From assembly GCA_977006965.1 (NCBI GenBank), contig OZ345358.1, forward strand, positions 992,001 through 1,056,000: a stretch of 64,000 nucleotides of DNA, given 5' to 3'. How positions within the stretch are numbered: position 1 is the stretch's first letter; each line of letters opens with the position of its first letter. This stretch comes from Phymatolithon calcareum. Its lineage: Eukaryota > Rhodophyta > Florideophyceae > Hapalidiales. The notes below the pieces were generated by a model, which made no database searches, was not told the DNA's origin, and worked only from the letters and a program-made list of their open reading frames with translations. Positions 42,691-53,165 of this stretch are shown here, in pieces. Both the position numbers and the translations under genes were made by a program.

Positions 42691-43914
42691 AGGCTGAGTG
42701 CTCAAACAACTATGTGTAGTGATCTAGCTCGGGAACAAAAGACTGTCTTGACAATGACAGGGATGGGTGCGACGACGCACGAAATCGCGTCAAAGTTTTT
42801 TTAGGGGAAGCTTCTGCATTCGTCTGGGTAGATGCTGCTGGGGGAGATGTGTTGTGGTAAACTGTTTATCAAGCCTTTGCCTACTGGTATTGCGAAGATA
42901 TCATCAATGATCCGTAAATAAACCGACACATGCACAGCGCAATGGTGCACGATCCTGATCAGCAACTAGCCTCCAGGTTCTAGCTGTACAAATACTTCAT
43001 TTCAACGCGGTTCTCCAATCGTTCAAGCGCTACATTCTTCTGCTCTGCATACATTTTCGCAACTCCGCCGAACTTTGACGAAGGATTGTCGCCCATTTTT
43101 GGGTTGCCAAAAACGTAGCGCTTCTCGCGGTCAATTTTTATACTGCCCTTCTTGATAATCTCCTAACCAAGCCACGGCAGATCGCATTTGTTCACGTCTT
43201 TCATGAGACTGAAGAAACCCATCTAGTTCCGAAGATCACGGTCAATGACATCCGCGACAAGTGCATTGAAGCCGTGTGCAAATTCGAGATACATAAAAAC
43301 GCTCAATGGGGCCTATGCGTTGTGGAGTACGTTTCAGTGAGCAACTGGGACGCCTTTACAAGCAGAAAATCATTGTCATTTGCGGAAGAACGTGTCGGCC
43401 ACTGCTGCCCACTCGAGAACATGTTCTCAAAATACGTTTTTCTCTCCCATTTCACAAACTTTGTTGCAAGTCGGTGACTCATCGATATTCCCCGCATCTT
43501 CAACAAGTTCTGAAGGTGAAGCATCGAGCTGTCCTAAATTAATATTGACTTGAAGTGCGCAAGCATTGGATTCCATTCGGAAGGATGTATTCGTTTTGAG
43601 TTTAGGGTTAGCAACTTTTTGACAGCATAGATTCCATCCATGCGATGCTACCATTGCGAAACATAGGACGGCTTACGTGTCCAGGCACAATGCGTCAAAG
43701 CCGATCGTGATGCTGCTCGAGGCATAGTCCCATACCTGGAGCAGCAGCAGTAGCTGTGGGATCGGGCGTCGTTCGCCCATTCTGTGAACTTGTTCAAGCA
43801 AGTTCCATTGTAAGTGTCTTCCGTATATTAGAAAGTTGATGTTGGGCAAGTCAGCGATTGGTGTTTCGAATAGTTTCCGTAGAATTTCAGCACCGGTTGA
43901 GTTGATGCCCTTAG

Positions 43915-44508
43915 TTACTTGTTTTGTTTCCCGTGCTTTTCAGCCATGAATAGACGCCGATTGGATATCATGAACCCTAGGTAGCAAGATGCATTTAGAT
44001 GAGGTCCATACGCCCCACCCCAGATTTCTTCTACAAAGTTGGGTCTCTCTTCTGCACTTTTTCCGTTAGCTTCCACGATTCGCATTCGAAAACATGCCAC
44101 GCTGGCAATGTACCAATGAGATTTGGAGAGAAAACCACCGAAGCTCGGGCGTCCATGCTCCCTCTCGTACTCACTGGCGGCCGGCATTGAGGTTGTCAAT
44201 CGATAGGCACAGACGATCAGTAGTAGAAAGAAGATTGATGAATAACAATGGCGATAGAATGTACATGAATGTAGTCTATCTACTACGCAGATTATGAAAG
44301 ATGAAGTGCGTTTCATGACGCGTCGACAGTTTGGACACGTTGAGAGAATGTAGTCTGATAATGAGAGAATTTTTGGGCGACGTGGATATTGGTCAAGCAG
44401 TGGATGATGGAAGCTCTTCTCGAAGAAGACAGCAGCATAAAGTTCAGAAAACACAAAGGTAACCATGGATTTCGAAGCTTTGCCGAAGAAAGACAGTACT
44501 GTACACAC
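43915..44508 (-). other. 197-codon open frame of unknown status
   Basis: The frame opens MCTVLSFFGKASKSM and includes SDYILSTCPNCRRVMKRTS and a hydrophobic stretch SSIFFLLLIVCAYRL. Copy 1 has the same DNA interrupted by Copia 1 and shortened by frame changes. No domain is recognised. A single CxxC motif is not enough for a call, and the frame could be fortuitous. Confidence 0.25.
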
Positions 44509-45611
44509 CCTGGCGGGCTGGTGTCAACAAGGCAAGAGATCATGTACAGTAGCGCATAGGTGAAGACCGTTCATACCGCACCCGTCCCTCCAACGCGCAT
44601 GAAGAGTTGAGGCTGAAGTTGACGGACGGAGGTGAGTTGAATAGTCGAAGACAGGGGGTGCCTTTGGCTGCAATCTGTGTAGCGGATGCGAGTGGACGGA
44701 AGTGTGTACGGTAGGTACGAACAGCATTGGATAGACATGGCGCATTACATCCCTAGCGTTACTACACGCGCAGCGAGGTGCCTTACAGTACTTTGGCACC
44801 CTGGCGCACTGATCGCTCGATACGTATGATATGCGGGCGAAGCTGTATCGTCGCCATTCGCGCTCGAACTGAACCTCCACCGCGCAGCTCGGCGAGTTGC
44901 CCTGAGCATGATTGATTAATCTTGTTGCCTCCGAACGTTGTGCTGAGATCGATGATCGATGCACACTACAGTAACTATGCACCGTTCTGCCAGTCAGCGG
45001 CCACTCCGCTGCCCGTCGGTGTGCCGCATCCGGCGCGGTGCACAACGGCGGAATGCTCACTTTTGTTGCGCACATCGAACAGGCTAGCGCAATAGCGCGG
45101 ATACACCGAAATGATTTCCATTCTCCTGTACGCCGCTGTACACCACTGTATGAACATCTGACTGTGCATGCGTTAAGTTTGCAGAGCTGATTGGTTGCCT
45201 CGTTCGTCCCAAACGATTTGTCCGTGAGGCTTAGAACGGCAACGCGACGCATCGCGGCAGGCAGTACCTCTGAGTCGTAGTCGGCGATGCGCCAACCGTT
45301 GGTATGTATCGTTCGCAACGATTTAACAGGGATGTTCGAACTATCGATGCGTGCTTCTTGTTGGTAGCACGAATGTGGGCGAACGTCAGTGGTGCCTTCC
45401 CTGACTGCGTATAGCGGCACATTCGTTCAATGTTGAGAATTACCGTACACCACTGGCCCGATGGATAATTGTCCCACTTGGCGATCCACAATGTCGGCAC
45501 ACACGATTCACGTGACCATCACGCTCCCTTCTTCCTCTGCGGCCACTCCACGCATATACATACTCCACCGCGTCGCCATCACGCCATGCCATCCACCGCA
45601 CCCCCCGCATC

Positions 45612-47372
45612 ATGGGTGACCTCGATGGGAAGCCCATCCCCCCCTCCGCCGCAACCCCCCTCCTCCGCGACGCCGCTGACACCGGCACAGAAACATACAC
45701 CGTCGATGAAGCGTTAGAATCGCTCTCCCTCGGCCGCTTCCACTACCTCGTGCTCGCGCTAGCAGGTCTGTGCTGGACGGCCGACGCGATGGAAATGCTC
45801 CTCCTCTCCTTCATCAAGCCCCCTCTCCAATGTCTCTGGCAAATCTCCGACGTGCAAGCCGCGCTCATAACAACCAGCGTGGGCATCGGCATGCTTTTCG
45901 GCGCTCTCATCTGGGGTCTTATAGCCGATGTCTACGGCCGTCGTCCGACCTTCATATTCGCTGCGACTCTCACCTTTATTTTCGGCCTTCTCTCCGCGCT
46001 CGCTCCATCCTACCACGCCATGCTGCTGACACGCGGCGTGGTAGGGTTCGGCATCGGCGGCGTCCCGATCGCCTTCTCGCTCGTGATGGAGTTTCTGCCG
46101 TCGAAATCGCGTGGCTTCTGGGGAATGGGCCTTGCGATTTTCTGGTCGCTCGGGGCGATGTTCGAGGCGGCGCTTGCCATGATGCTCATGCCGACCGTGG
46201 GATTTCGCGGGCTTATTGTGTGCTCCACGATTCCGCTTGGCGTGCTATTACTGTTCACGCCGATGCTACCCGAGTCGCCGCGATGGCTGGCGGCGCAGGG
46301 AAGGGTGCGCGAGGCGAGGGCGGTGTTGCAACGGGCTGCAAGGGTGAATGGGAGGGAGCTTCCTAGTGGCGTTCTGGTGGCTGAGGAGGTGGCGAGGCAG
46401 ACGGAGAAGACGCCGATGATGCAGCTGGCGGCGCTTGTGAGACCGGGACTGAGAGGATTGTCGACTAAGATTTGGTTTCTGTGGTTTGCGTCGGCGTTTG
46501 TGTACTACGGGTCTGTCATGCTGCAGCCTGATTTACTGGCTGCGGAGAATCTTGGCATGCGGTGTGGATACGCGCATGTGCAGTGCGCGAGGCAGACTAC
46601 CGTTGGGGGATGTCGAGCGGATTCTATCTGCGTCTGGCTGCCGGTGCCGGGCGCGAGTGGCGCGGAGGGGACGCAGTGTGTTCCGTCTGGTACCGGTCGA
46701 GCGCGTGCGATGCTGGCGGGAAGTGGGGAACTGTCGGCGGCTTGCAGGGGTCAGTTGCGTCGTGGGGATTATAAAGAGGCGCTTTTTTCAACGTCGGGGG
46801 AACTGCCGGGGACGCTATTGACATTGGCGATTGTGGATGTGATCGGACGTCGTCCGTTACTGGGTTATTTGTTTGCTATGTGTGCGATGGCATTTGTTGT
46901 GTTGTTTCCTTGTCCGGGACGTATGGTGGAAACTATGTCGTTTTTCATGTCGCGTGCGGCGAGTAACGGCTTCTTTCAGGCGATTTATTTGTACACGAAT
47001 GAGATTTATCCGAGCGAAGTGCGTGCTACGGGTATGGGACTTGCGTCGGCTATTGCGAGGGTTGGGCTTATTACTACCCCGATTGTGGCGCAGTTTTTGG
47101 ATAATGTCAACTTTGGATTGGCGATTGCGATCTATGCGGCCGTTTGTGGGGCGGGTATGCTTGTCGTGTGGTGCACACCGATTGAGACGACGAGACGGCC
47201 GCTATTTTCTACCACTGATGAGTTGGTTGATCGGCTTAACGGGAAGGATGTTGAGGATGAGGTGGGGCCGACTTTTGGAAATGATCCGCATGTGCATCCT
47301 CTTATCAGGATGGTGAGATGGAATGCAAGAATTGATGGGAAACTCTCGTACGATTCTGGCTCGGTAGTATAA
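45612..47372 (+). CDS. MFS transporter of the SV2/SVOP type
   Basis: A 586-residue single-exon protein with 12 predicted membrane segments. The loop after segment 2 carries GLIADVYGRRPTF, the MFS signature G-x-x-x-D-x-x-G-R-R. PESPRWL after segment 6 and DVIGRRPLLGY in the second half are the matching sugar-porter/SV2 motifs, and YLYTNEIYPSEVRATGMGL in the C-terminal half is the typical SVOP/organic-cation transporter segment. A long cysteine-rich loop before the second half (about residues 310-380: CGYAHVQCARQTTVGGC...CVW...CVPSG...CRG) is probably extracellular or luminal, as in SVOP-like proteins. Substrates of this group include organic ions, niacin and phosphate, so no substrate is named. 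The start ATG sits in CATCATGG; the N-terminal cytosolic tail is about 40 residues. It lies 300 bp beyond the segmental duplication. Confidence 0.92.
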   Translation: MGDLDGKPIPPSAATPLLRDAADTGTETYTVDEALESLSLGRFHYLVLALAGLCWTADAMEMLLLSFIKPPLQCLWQISDVQAALITTSVGIGMLFGALIWGLIADVYGRRPTFIFAATLTFIFGLLSALAPSYHAMLLTRGVVGFGIGGVPIAFSLVMEFLPSKSRGFWGMGLAIFWSLGAMFEAALAMMLMPTVGFRGLIVCSTIPLGVLLLFTPMLPESPRWLAAQGRVREARAVLQRAARVNGRELPSGVLVAEEVARQTEKTPMMQLAALVRPGLRGLSTKIWFLWFASAFVYYGSVMLQPDLLAAENLGMRCGYAHVQCARQTTVGGCRADSICVWLPVPGASGAEGTQCVPSGTGRARAMLAGSGELSAACRGQLRRGDYKEALFSTSGELPGTLLTLAIVDVIGRRPLLGYLFAMCAMAFVVLFPCPGRMVETMSFFMSRAASNGFFQAIYLYTNEIYPSEVRATGMGLASAIARVGLITTPIVAQFLDNVNFGLAIAIYAAVCGAGMLVVWCTPIETTRRPLFSTTDELVDRLNGKDVEDEVGPTFGNDPHVHPLIRMVRWNARIDGKLSYDSGSVV

Positions 47373-48167
47373 TGGGTGCATTCACAAATTTCGTGGGAGT
47401 GTGCCTCTAGCTGGGGTTTTGAAAATTTTTTGAACAGCACGCTCATCGTCCGTGATGGACAAGTGCACTTGTGCTGTGCTCAAGTGTGGGCATTGGTCTT
47501 CTTTGAATTTGCCATTGTCACATTCAGGCTTACATTTTTTTGTTTTTCCTCTGCCGTCGAGCGGCGACAACTTCGTCCAATGTTTCACTGCTTCATGCTC
47601 CGGATGATTATTGTAATTCTCTCTCTCGGCTAATTGGACGGCAGGACGCGGCATTCGTCCACTATAGTATTGTTTACGTCAACGAGCAGTTTCTGCAGCT
47701 GCTACTTTCTAACTACAAGACACTAAAAACCAAGTTTTTCGTCCATTTGCTCCCGCCAGCAGCATATTTTCGAGTGTCGTCTTTTAAGTGGCCTGCAATA
47801 CTGTGCATAACAGCCTTCTCCAGGTAAAGCGAGGAGCGACAAAAAGAAGCTATATGTTCTAGCATAGGTACGTGCATGTGATTTTTCGAACGCGTTCTCG
47901 CCGACAATAATTTTACCATGGGGTGCATTTGTCCAGCAGGATATTTCAAAGGCGGACGGTAACAAGGAAAGACCAAACGAGACTCGAGCTTGTTGAACGG
48001 TTCTATATACAGACCATGTTCTATATTCTCTTTCGGGCTGACCAGCGTAACGAGAAAGCAGGGCGGAGGCTCTTCGGCACAGACAACGTATTGAAAGCCA
48101 GTGACGCGAGATATACCTGTCCTGGCGTCTCACGCTGTGTGCACATAAAGAGTGTAGTATTCGTGAC
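47373..48167. other. Intergenic, convergent 3' regions
   Basis: 3' flank of the MFS gene (plus) and of the small acylated-protein gene (minus). The frames present are shadows. AT-rich stretches (for example 47690-47770) could hold poly(A) signals, but no canonical AATAAA is evident. Confidence 0.4.
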
Positions 48168-48434
48168 CTAGATGGAATAACGAACGCACGAAGACTCGTC
48201 TTGTGCCGTATTCCGTTCGACTTGCTGCTGTCGTGATTTGAACGCATTGTAGAGTTGTTCAATTTCATCGAGCAAGTCAACTGTGACGGCACTAGTGCCC
48301 GGCGCGAGCGTTGGCGATGGTGATATCTTGGTTTGCTTGAACGAGAACGGCAATGGTGTCTCAGCCTTTTGCCCCTTGGACAGGAGCGGCGATACTTTTT
48401 CCTCCTCATGCTGCTTGGATGAGACGCAACCCAT
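48168..48434 (-). CDS. Small protein with N-myristoylation/palmitoylation motif
   Basis: An 88-residue protein starting MGCVSSKQ. Gly2 followed by Cys3 and Ser at position 6 is the classical dual acylation signal (N-myristoyl Gly2, palmitoyl Cys3), so the protein should sit on the cytosolic face of a membrane. The start at 48434 lies in a strong context (ACCATGG); an in-frame ATG 12 bp upstream would hide the motif and is less likely. It is followed by a polar EEEKVSPLLSK segment, a proline/serine-rich middle and a short helix-like DLLDEIEQLYNAFKSRQQQ. Length and start resemble LAMTOR1-type lysosomal anchors only in the N-terminus; the rest does not, so no family is assigned. A longer frame on the same strand covers this DNA but looks non-coding. 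Confidence 0.6.
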   Translation of the reverse strand: MGCVSSKQHEEEKVSPLLSKGQKAETPLPFSFKQTKISPSPTLAPGTSAVTVDLLDEIEQLYNAFKSRQQQVERNTAQDESSCVRYSI

Positions 48435-49098
48435 GGTTGCGTGCACTGCGTGCGACAGAACGCTCCAGGCCGCGTGTGAATTGCTCGAAGAGAGAGTGCG
48501 TGCAATTTGGTCAGCATGATAGTGGAAATGGAGTTGAAGGGGATAGAGTTTGTTTTCCGTTGTTCTACTGTAGTTCTCGGCGTTTCGTCAGGAAAAATTG
48601 TGGGAAACCAGGGAACAAAGGGCCAATTTTTGCTCGTGAGGGTATCCCGTTTTGTGCTGGAAATTATTAAATTTTGAGCAAACCATGTTGCAGTTTTTAC
48701 ATTCAAGGCTATTTCAGTTAATGCCGTAACAAATTTCAAAACGCATTATCGTACCACGGTTGTCAGTCGAGGGCCGAAGACGCTACCTCTTGGTTTTGTC
48801 CCAATTGCTTGCGAGATGCATTTACTTTACAATTTGGCCTCCGAAATCTGTGCCCGGGAGCTTGGTTCCCAGGACGCTCGGAGATTTACTACTTCTAGAC
48901 CCAGCTTGTAACACTAGCGACGGTCGATTGAAGTAACGACGTGGTGATGTGAAAAAGAAAGAAAGGATCTAATACTACAAGGAGAACAGACTGCACAAAC
49001 ACGCCCGCAAACCGTGTAGCACCAGATGTTGTAGAAGCCTAGGGCGTCCGCGACAAAGGGAGATTTGCATGTCAATGAATATGTAATTCAAGCGGCAC

Positions 49099-49866
49099 CT
49101 AAACAGCAGCCATACTCTGTTCGAGCCTGCGCATCTCCGCCTCCTCTTCATCCTCCTCCACTGCCGAGACGCGCTGCGGGCGCACCGGAGTCGCTGTCGG
49201 GACGCTTGGGATAGAATCGGACGCTGCAGTAACCTTAGATGGTGCAACGATATCATGCTCCTTCTCAAAGTCGTCCAATTCGGCGAGGATATCATCGTCA
49301 TCGACATCATTCTGCGCCGTTCCAACCAAGAATGCCATATTTGCATCCTCGAGATCTTTCTGTTGTTCATCAGCCTTGGCGAGAACGTCCTCGACCTTGT
49401 CGATGGACGGTGCAATATTCTCCGTAACCTTATTTGCGTCATCGACGATATTGACAACGTCTTCATTAGCAGTTGCCTGTTCGATTCCAGACAGTTTGTT
49501 CTCAAGCGTTTCTAACTGCGACTGTGTGAGTTTGAGATCACGGTTCACTTTTGCCAATTTCCGTTTGTCGGCTTCGTCGAGTTTGATGCCCTTTTGCTTG
49601 GCGGCGGAGAGACGAGTCATGACGACAGTTTTGTCGGCCTGTAGTTTGGCAACCTTCTTCTCCCATAGGGCGATCTTGGACTTCATGGTACGCATCTCGT
49701 TGATGACCAGGTCCTGCTTCTCGTCCATCGCGGCCCTCTTGGCGGCTGCGGCGATTTGAACGCTCTTTTCCTGCTGCTGGCGCAACGCGGCCGCCTGGCG
49801 GGCGGCCTCTGCCGCGCGCGCGGCCTCCTTTTCGGCCTTCTTCTTCTTGGATGTGAAGAAACCCAT
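49099..49866 (-). CDS. ESCRT-III subunit, CHMP4/Snf7 family
   Basis: A 255-residue protein, slightly longer than typical CHMP4 (about 220-240). The basic N-terminal helix (MGFFTSKKKKAEKEAARAAE) leads into the long helical hairpin with KQDLVINEMRTMKSKIALWE and QLETLENKLSGIEQA. An acidic C-terminal half follows (DVDDDDILAELDDFEKEHD, EEDEEEAEMRRLE). The last residues MRRLEQSMAAV resemble the C-terminal helix by which CHMP4 binds ALIX/Bro1. Snf7 is the main filament subunit in endosomal sorting, cytokinesis and membrane repair, acting on the cytosolic side of membranes and recycled by Vps4. Single exon; ATG at 49866 in TCATCATGGG. The neighbours do not suggest a functional cluster. Confidence 0.95.
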   Translation of the reverse strand: MGFFTSKKKKAEKEAARAAEAARQAAALRQQQEKSVQIAAAAKRAAMDEKQDLVINEMRTMKSKIALWEKKVAKLQADKTVVMTRLSAAKQKGIKLDEADKRKLAKVNRDLKLTQSQLETLENKLSGIEQATANEDVVNIVDDANKVTENIAPSIDKVEDVLAKADEQQKDLEDANMAFLVGTAQNDVDDDDILAELDDFEKEHDIVAPSKVTAASDSIPSVPTATPVRPQRVSAVEEDEEEAEMRRLEQSMAAV

Positions 49867-50822
49867 GATGATGAAGCAGGTTTGACAACGACGGCCGGAA
49901 GTTTCGGGATGGACGTGGCAACAGAACGAGAGACGGTGTTACTGGGAGAGACGGTAGTATACCGTACTGCCGTGTGGAAACAGGCTGTTGACGTTGACTG
50001 GCTTCCGGAGAGGGGCCGAGACATGCTGTAAAAATAGGGCCCAATTCGACTTATGCATTGCTGGGAAGCTTGAAATATAACTAAAATTTTACCCACTTTT
50101 TGATGACGAATCCAGTTTTTTGGTCCACGCAAGTTTCTGCGTAGCACTGTGCTCCCCTGGAGCCCAGCCAGGTTTTCAGCACTGCATTAAAAATCTAAAG
50201 CCCATGATCAATGAAAAAGCAATCAAATAGATATGATGTCAATGTGTTGACTGCTTTGATGCTCCACTTTATAAGCAGAAGCTTCCACGTGTACTTTTCA
50301 AATGGGTGAATCTTTAAAAATATAGCTTTCAGTGACTGTAATGCTGCCGCATATTGAACATCGATAATCGTTTCTGCCCTGATGGCTTGATCAAACTTTT
50401 TCTTTGCCCATAAAAAATCACTAACATCAAATCTGATGCAGTGCACTTGTGAGCAACAAGGATTGTCTGTAAGCCATGAGTGTAAGTAGACAATCGGTCA
50501 ACCCCCAACTCTCGCACCTACACCACCTTCTGCCACCTATGAATTCATAACATTACAACGCAGCATCAACATAACAAACCAAGTTTCTTCCAATCGAATG
50601 ATCATCAGCTCCTTGATTTGCACACTTTGACTTCTAAGTGGAGCTTGTAGACGAGATTGTGAGGCATGCAAACAGTATTCTCTGTGTATACACATAATGC
50701 ATCAGAAATGTATGTGGTTGAAGCTGGATATCTGCAGTAACTGTGATGAACCATATGATTCTATGGCCAAAGGGTCACTATTTCTAAGACTTATTCTACT
50801 TCCCCAAAGCCACCTCGCAACA
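49867..50822. other. Intergenic between CHMP4 and the membrane-protein gene
   Basis: The first 170 bp are the CHMP4 upstream region. Further right is AT-rich sequence with an 83-codon minus-strand frame (50446-50195) of unknown status. The end of this interval (50799-50822) still encodes, on the minus strand, the former C-terminus of the membrane protein (see 50969-52408). Confidence 0.4.
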
Positions 50823-50833
50823 GTCACATTTTG

Positions 50834-51061
50834 AATGAATGCTTTATGCCCCAATGGGACTACCAAGCAGTGCTTCTACTGTATTATTACCTCTACTTTA
50901 GAGTACGGCAGGGCGTTAATCCTGCTAACTTATTGTAAGCACGCTTCTTCTCTGCCTTTCGCTCGCCATTAGACGATTCCACCCGAAGCGATTGGGATGG
51001 TTCCACGTTTCGCGAGTTCACGTGGGCGGGCCAAAACCGTGGCAGACTCCGCACATGTGCC
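50834..51061 (-). mobile_element. tRNA-derived SINE, copy 3 (5'-truncated), in a host gene
   Basis: This 228-bp piece is the 3' part of the same SINE as copy 1 (shared TGAATGAATGCTTTAT, TATTATTACCTCTACTT and GTTCCACGTTxCGCGAGT). The flanks are an exact 11-bp duplication GTCACATTTTG (50823-50833 and 51062-51072). The SINE points in the same direction as the membrane-protein gene and supplies its present stop codon. Confidence 0.85.
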
Positions 51062-52408
51062 GTCACATTTTGCATACGCAAGCCCATACTTTTCCCAAAG
51101 CTGTTCATCAGCTACATCCTTCTCCTTCCCCTTCTCCTTCCCCTTCTCCTTCACAGACTCCATCTTCCTCCACTGTATCCTTCCCCGCACCACAAACTCA
51201 AGCACAATCCCGACGACCATGAAGCAAACAGCAATACTGAGAAACAATTCTCCTATCAGCAAAAAAGGCCCATTTATCTCACATTTCGTATGCCACAATT
51301 CCGCCGCCCCGACAGTGTCCCTCTTCGTAGCACCATAAATCCGCAAAATAGTCGCATCCTGGGACAGCTGCGAGAACAGAATGAGTTCCACACCCTTGAC
51401 AGCAAACGGGATCATGGCGGCTACATCAGAGATGAGCAGATATCCAAACGTGGAAATCTTCCCCACGTCTGCAAAGGACGCTACGGGGATCAACGCCAAT
51501 ACAAGCGGCAGCACACTGACGGCGATATTCGACTTTGACAGCAAACCCTTTACCCGTTTGCGTTCATGTACGCGTTTCAAGATCGCAGCCTGAATTGCAG
51601 GGTTTTGAGCAGGTGTCAGTGGATAGGCGAAACGCGTCGTACCGGGATTCCCAGCCCAATTTGCGAACGTTGTCGTTGAATTTCTCACCGTTTTACGCAT
51701 TTGATATCCTTGAGCTCGAATCCTCAGCGCACGCACATGGTTTTTTGCGTCGAGAAAAAGGTTCTCGCTAAGATACCAGCGTTCATAATCCTTCCTAAAG
51801 ATACCCGGCTGCGCGTTTGTAATGTCGGCGGTCACAGCCCATCTACCACGCACGTAAAACGCAGAGATATGGTACAATTTGCAGTCTTGGACGTCTTGCA
51901 GGTAATTAAAAATGGAGAATGTGTGCGCCTCCTTCCACACACGTCCGGCGCGGAGCATGACATTCTCCACTGACTTCAACACGGCGAACTTCGAACGGTC
52001 TATGGCGTGTATGTATTCGAATAATGCGCCCTCCATTGTCGCGTTCAGTTCAAGTTTCACATCGGTTATGCACGGACGGTACAAGTCACCGAAGCCACGT
52101 GAGGCCAGTGTATTGTTCAATCCCATTATAAACCGTTCGCTCGATTCGCAGTTGCAAGGGTATTCATCGAAGGATATGCCGTACACCCAGTTTGCAAGCC
52201 GGTTGTTGTGCTTGTTGCTCTCCATTGCGAACATATTGACCACGGATGTGAGAGCCGCTTTGCCGCGGGGGTCGAGGTTAAATTGAGTTGCGAACGGCTC
52301 GGAGCTCGACGCTGAGAATACGCGCGGGCTGGTGCGTTGCGATGCCGGCGCGGCGAGGCTCCATGTGGTTGAGAGGCAGAAGAGGACAATGTGCGCGAAG
52401 GATGTCAT
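50969..52408 (-). CDS. Secretory-pathway membrane protein, family unknown, with SINE-derived C-terminus
   Basis: A 479-residue single-exon protein. A signal peptide (residues 1-20, ending SLAA) is followed by an extracellular or luminal part with candidate N-glycosylation sites (NNT 98, NAT 122, NST 243) and cysteines at 85, 87, 113 and 176. Three hydrophobic segments follow (about 294-313, 320-345, 380-407), then a cytosolic tail with an EKGKEKGKEK repeat encoded by an 11-bp tandem repeat. I do not recognise the family. Residues 450-479 come from a SINE inserted after Asp449. The DNA beyond the second copy of the target duplication continues the old frame for eight residues (CCEVALGK) and a stop, so the ancestral protein was 457 residues long. 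The tail change lies after the last membrane segment, so topology is unaffected. Confidence 0.8.
   Translation of the reverse strand: MTSFAHIVLFCLSTTWSLAAPASQRTSPRVFSASSSEPFATQFNLDPRGKAALTSVVNMFAMESNKHNNRLANWVYGISFDEYPCNCESSERFIMGLNNTLASRGFGDLYRPCITDVKLELNATMEGALFEYIHAIDRSKFAVLKSVENVMLRAGRVWKEAHTFSIFNYLQDVQDCKLYHISAFYVRGRWAVTADITNAQPGIFRKDYERWYLSENLFLDAKNHVRALRIRAQGYQMRKTVRNSTTTFANWAGNPGTTRFAYPLTPAQNPAIQAAILKRVHERKRVKGLLSKSNIAVSVLPLVLALIPVASFADVGKISTFGYLLISDVAAMIPFAVKGVELILFSQLSQDATILRIYGATKRDTVGAAELWHTKCEINGPFLLIGELFLSIAVCFMVVGIVLEFVVRGRIQWRKMESVKEKGKEKGKEKDVADEQLWEKYGLAYAKCDGTCAESATVLARPRELAKRGTIPIASGGIV
51112..51155 (-). repeat. Short tandem repeat within the coding tail
   Basis: CCTTCTCCTTCCC-type units repeat about three times; on the gene strand they encode KEKGKEKGKEK in the cytosolic tail. 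Replication slippage could change the length here. Confidence 0.7.
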
Positions 52409-52699
52409 TCAAATGGGTCGCGTTCTTCACCGCTTGTACAGCGAAGATATGCGAAGCGCAAGCCGGCGGGGCAGGGGAAGATGTGCTGTTCAACTAGATG
52501 TGTTTTAGAGTATGTTTGAAGAACTGTTTCTTCCTTGGCCGCACATTGTGCACTGCAGCTTCACTGCAGGAGTATCTAGCCGTATCTAAGTTGGCACTGT
52601 TGTACATACACAGCATTATTTAAAGTATGGAGAGAGATGGAGACGAAGCGTGGTACGTGAGATTTGCGACTATTATGCCGGCTGCGCTCATAAAGACAG

Positions 52700-53165
52700 A
52701 CACACTTGCATGGGGTATTGGTCCGAAGTTGTCAGAATTTTGCCCCGTTGCGTCGTCGAAGAGAATTTTACCTTTGGCGCTGTAATTGAGTGCGGTCCGA
52801 ACACCGTTTCTATAGTGAGGTCAATTGTACACCTATAGTAACTACAGAAGACTAAGAAAAGAGTCCAGCATTCTGGCCGTCCACGAGGACTCGCGAATCG
52901 TGGAGCCACCGCTTTTGCTTCGGGTGGAATCCGCGGCAGGCAGAGAAGAAGCGTGCTTGCAATTAATTAATCCTGCTATCTAATTGTAAGCACGCTTCTT
53001 CTCTGCCTGCCGCTCAATTCCACCCAAAGCAAATGCGGTGGTTCCACGATTCGCGAGTCCTCGTGGACGCGGCAGAGAGTTAATCCTGGGATTAACTCCC
53101 TGTCCTAATCTAGGTAGAGGAAAAATAAAAAAGCACTGCCTAGCCCCATAGGGGAAAAAGCATTC
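52700..53165 (+). mobile_element. tRNA-derived SINE, copy 4, with internal foldback
   Basis: The SINE body is recognised from GAGTCCAGCATTCTGGCCG (52860) with the 3' end and tail GCATTCATT at 53161. The start is uncertain because the head is diverged. Inside, 52866-52960 is repeated inverted at 52985-53066 (arms of about 80-95 bp: TCCACGAGGACTCGCG against CGCGAGTCCTCGTGGA). A second, oppositely oriented SINE piece, or an inverted duplication, is therefore embedded. No target duplication was found. Confidence 0.6.

Larger units (their letters stand above)
35366..45309. repeat. Segmental duplication, copy 2
   Basis: Collinear with 8598-27609, but without the four transposon insertions of copy 1, and with its own 434-bp retroposon (39801-40234). 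Other differences include a roughly 50-bp block near 43709-43757 present only here and a 24-bp block present only in copy 1 (near 14960). The right end at 45309 lies 300 bp upstream of the MFS transporter gene. Confidence 0.92.

Noticed and set aside
44524-45420. 298-codon minus-strand frame upstream of the MFS gene
   Set aside because: The composition is rich in C, H, R and S without any domain, and the homologous DNA in copy 1 is broken by frame changes, so coding is unlikely.
47723-48739. 338-codon minus-strand frame
   Set aside because: It overlaps the MGCVSSK protein in another frame, is full of R/S/C without domain structure, and looks like a shadow of that gene and its leader.
49538-50147. 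Minus-strand frames overlapping the CHMP4 start
   Set aside because: Other-frame readings of the CHMP4 N-terminus and leader; the Snf7 frame is the only one with family similarity.
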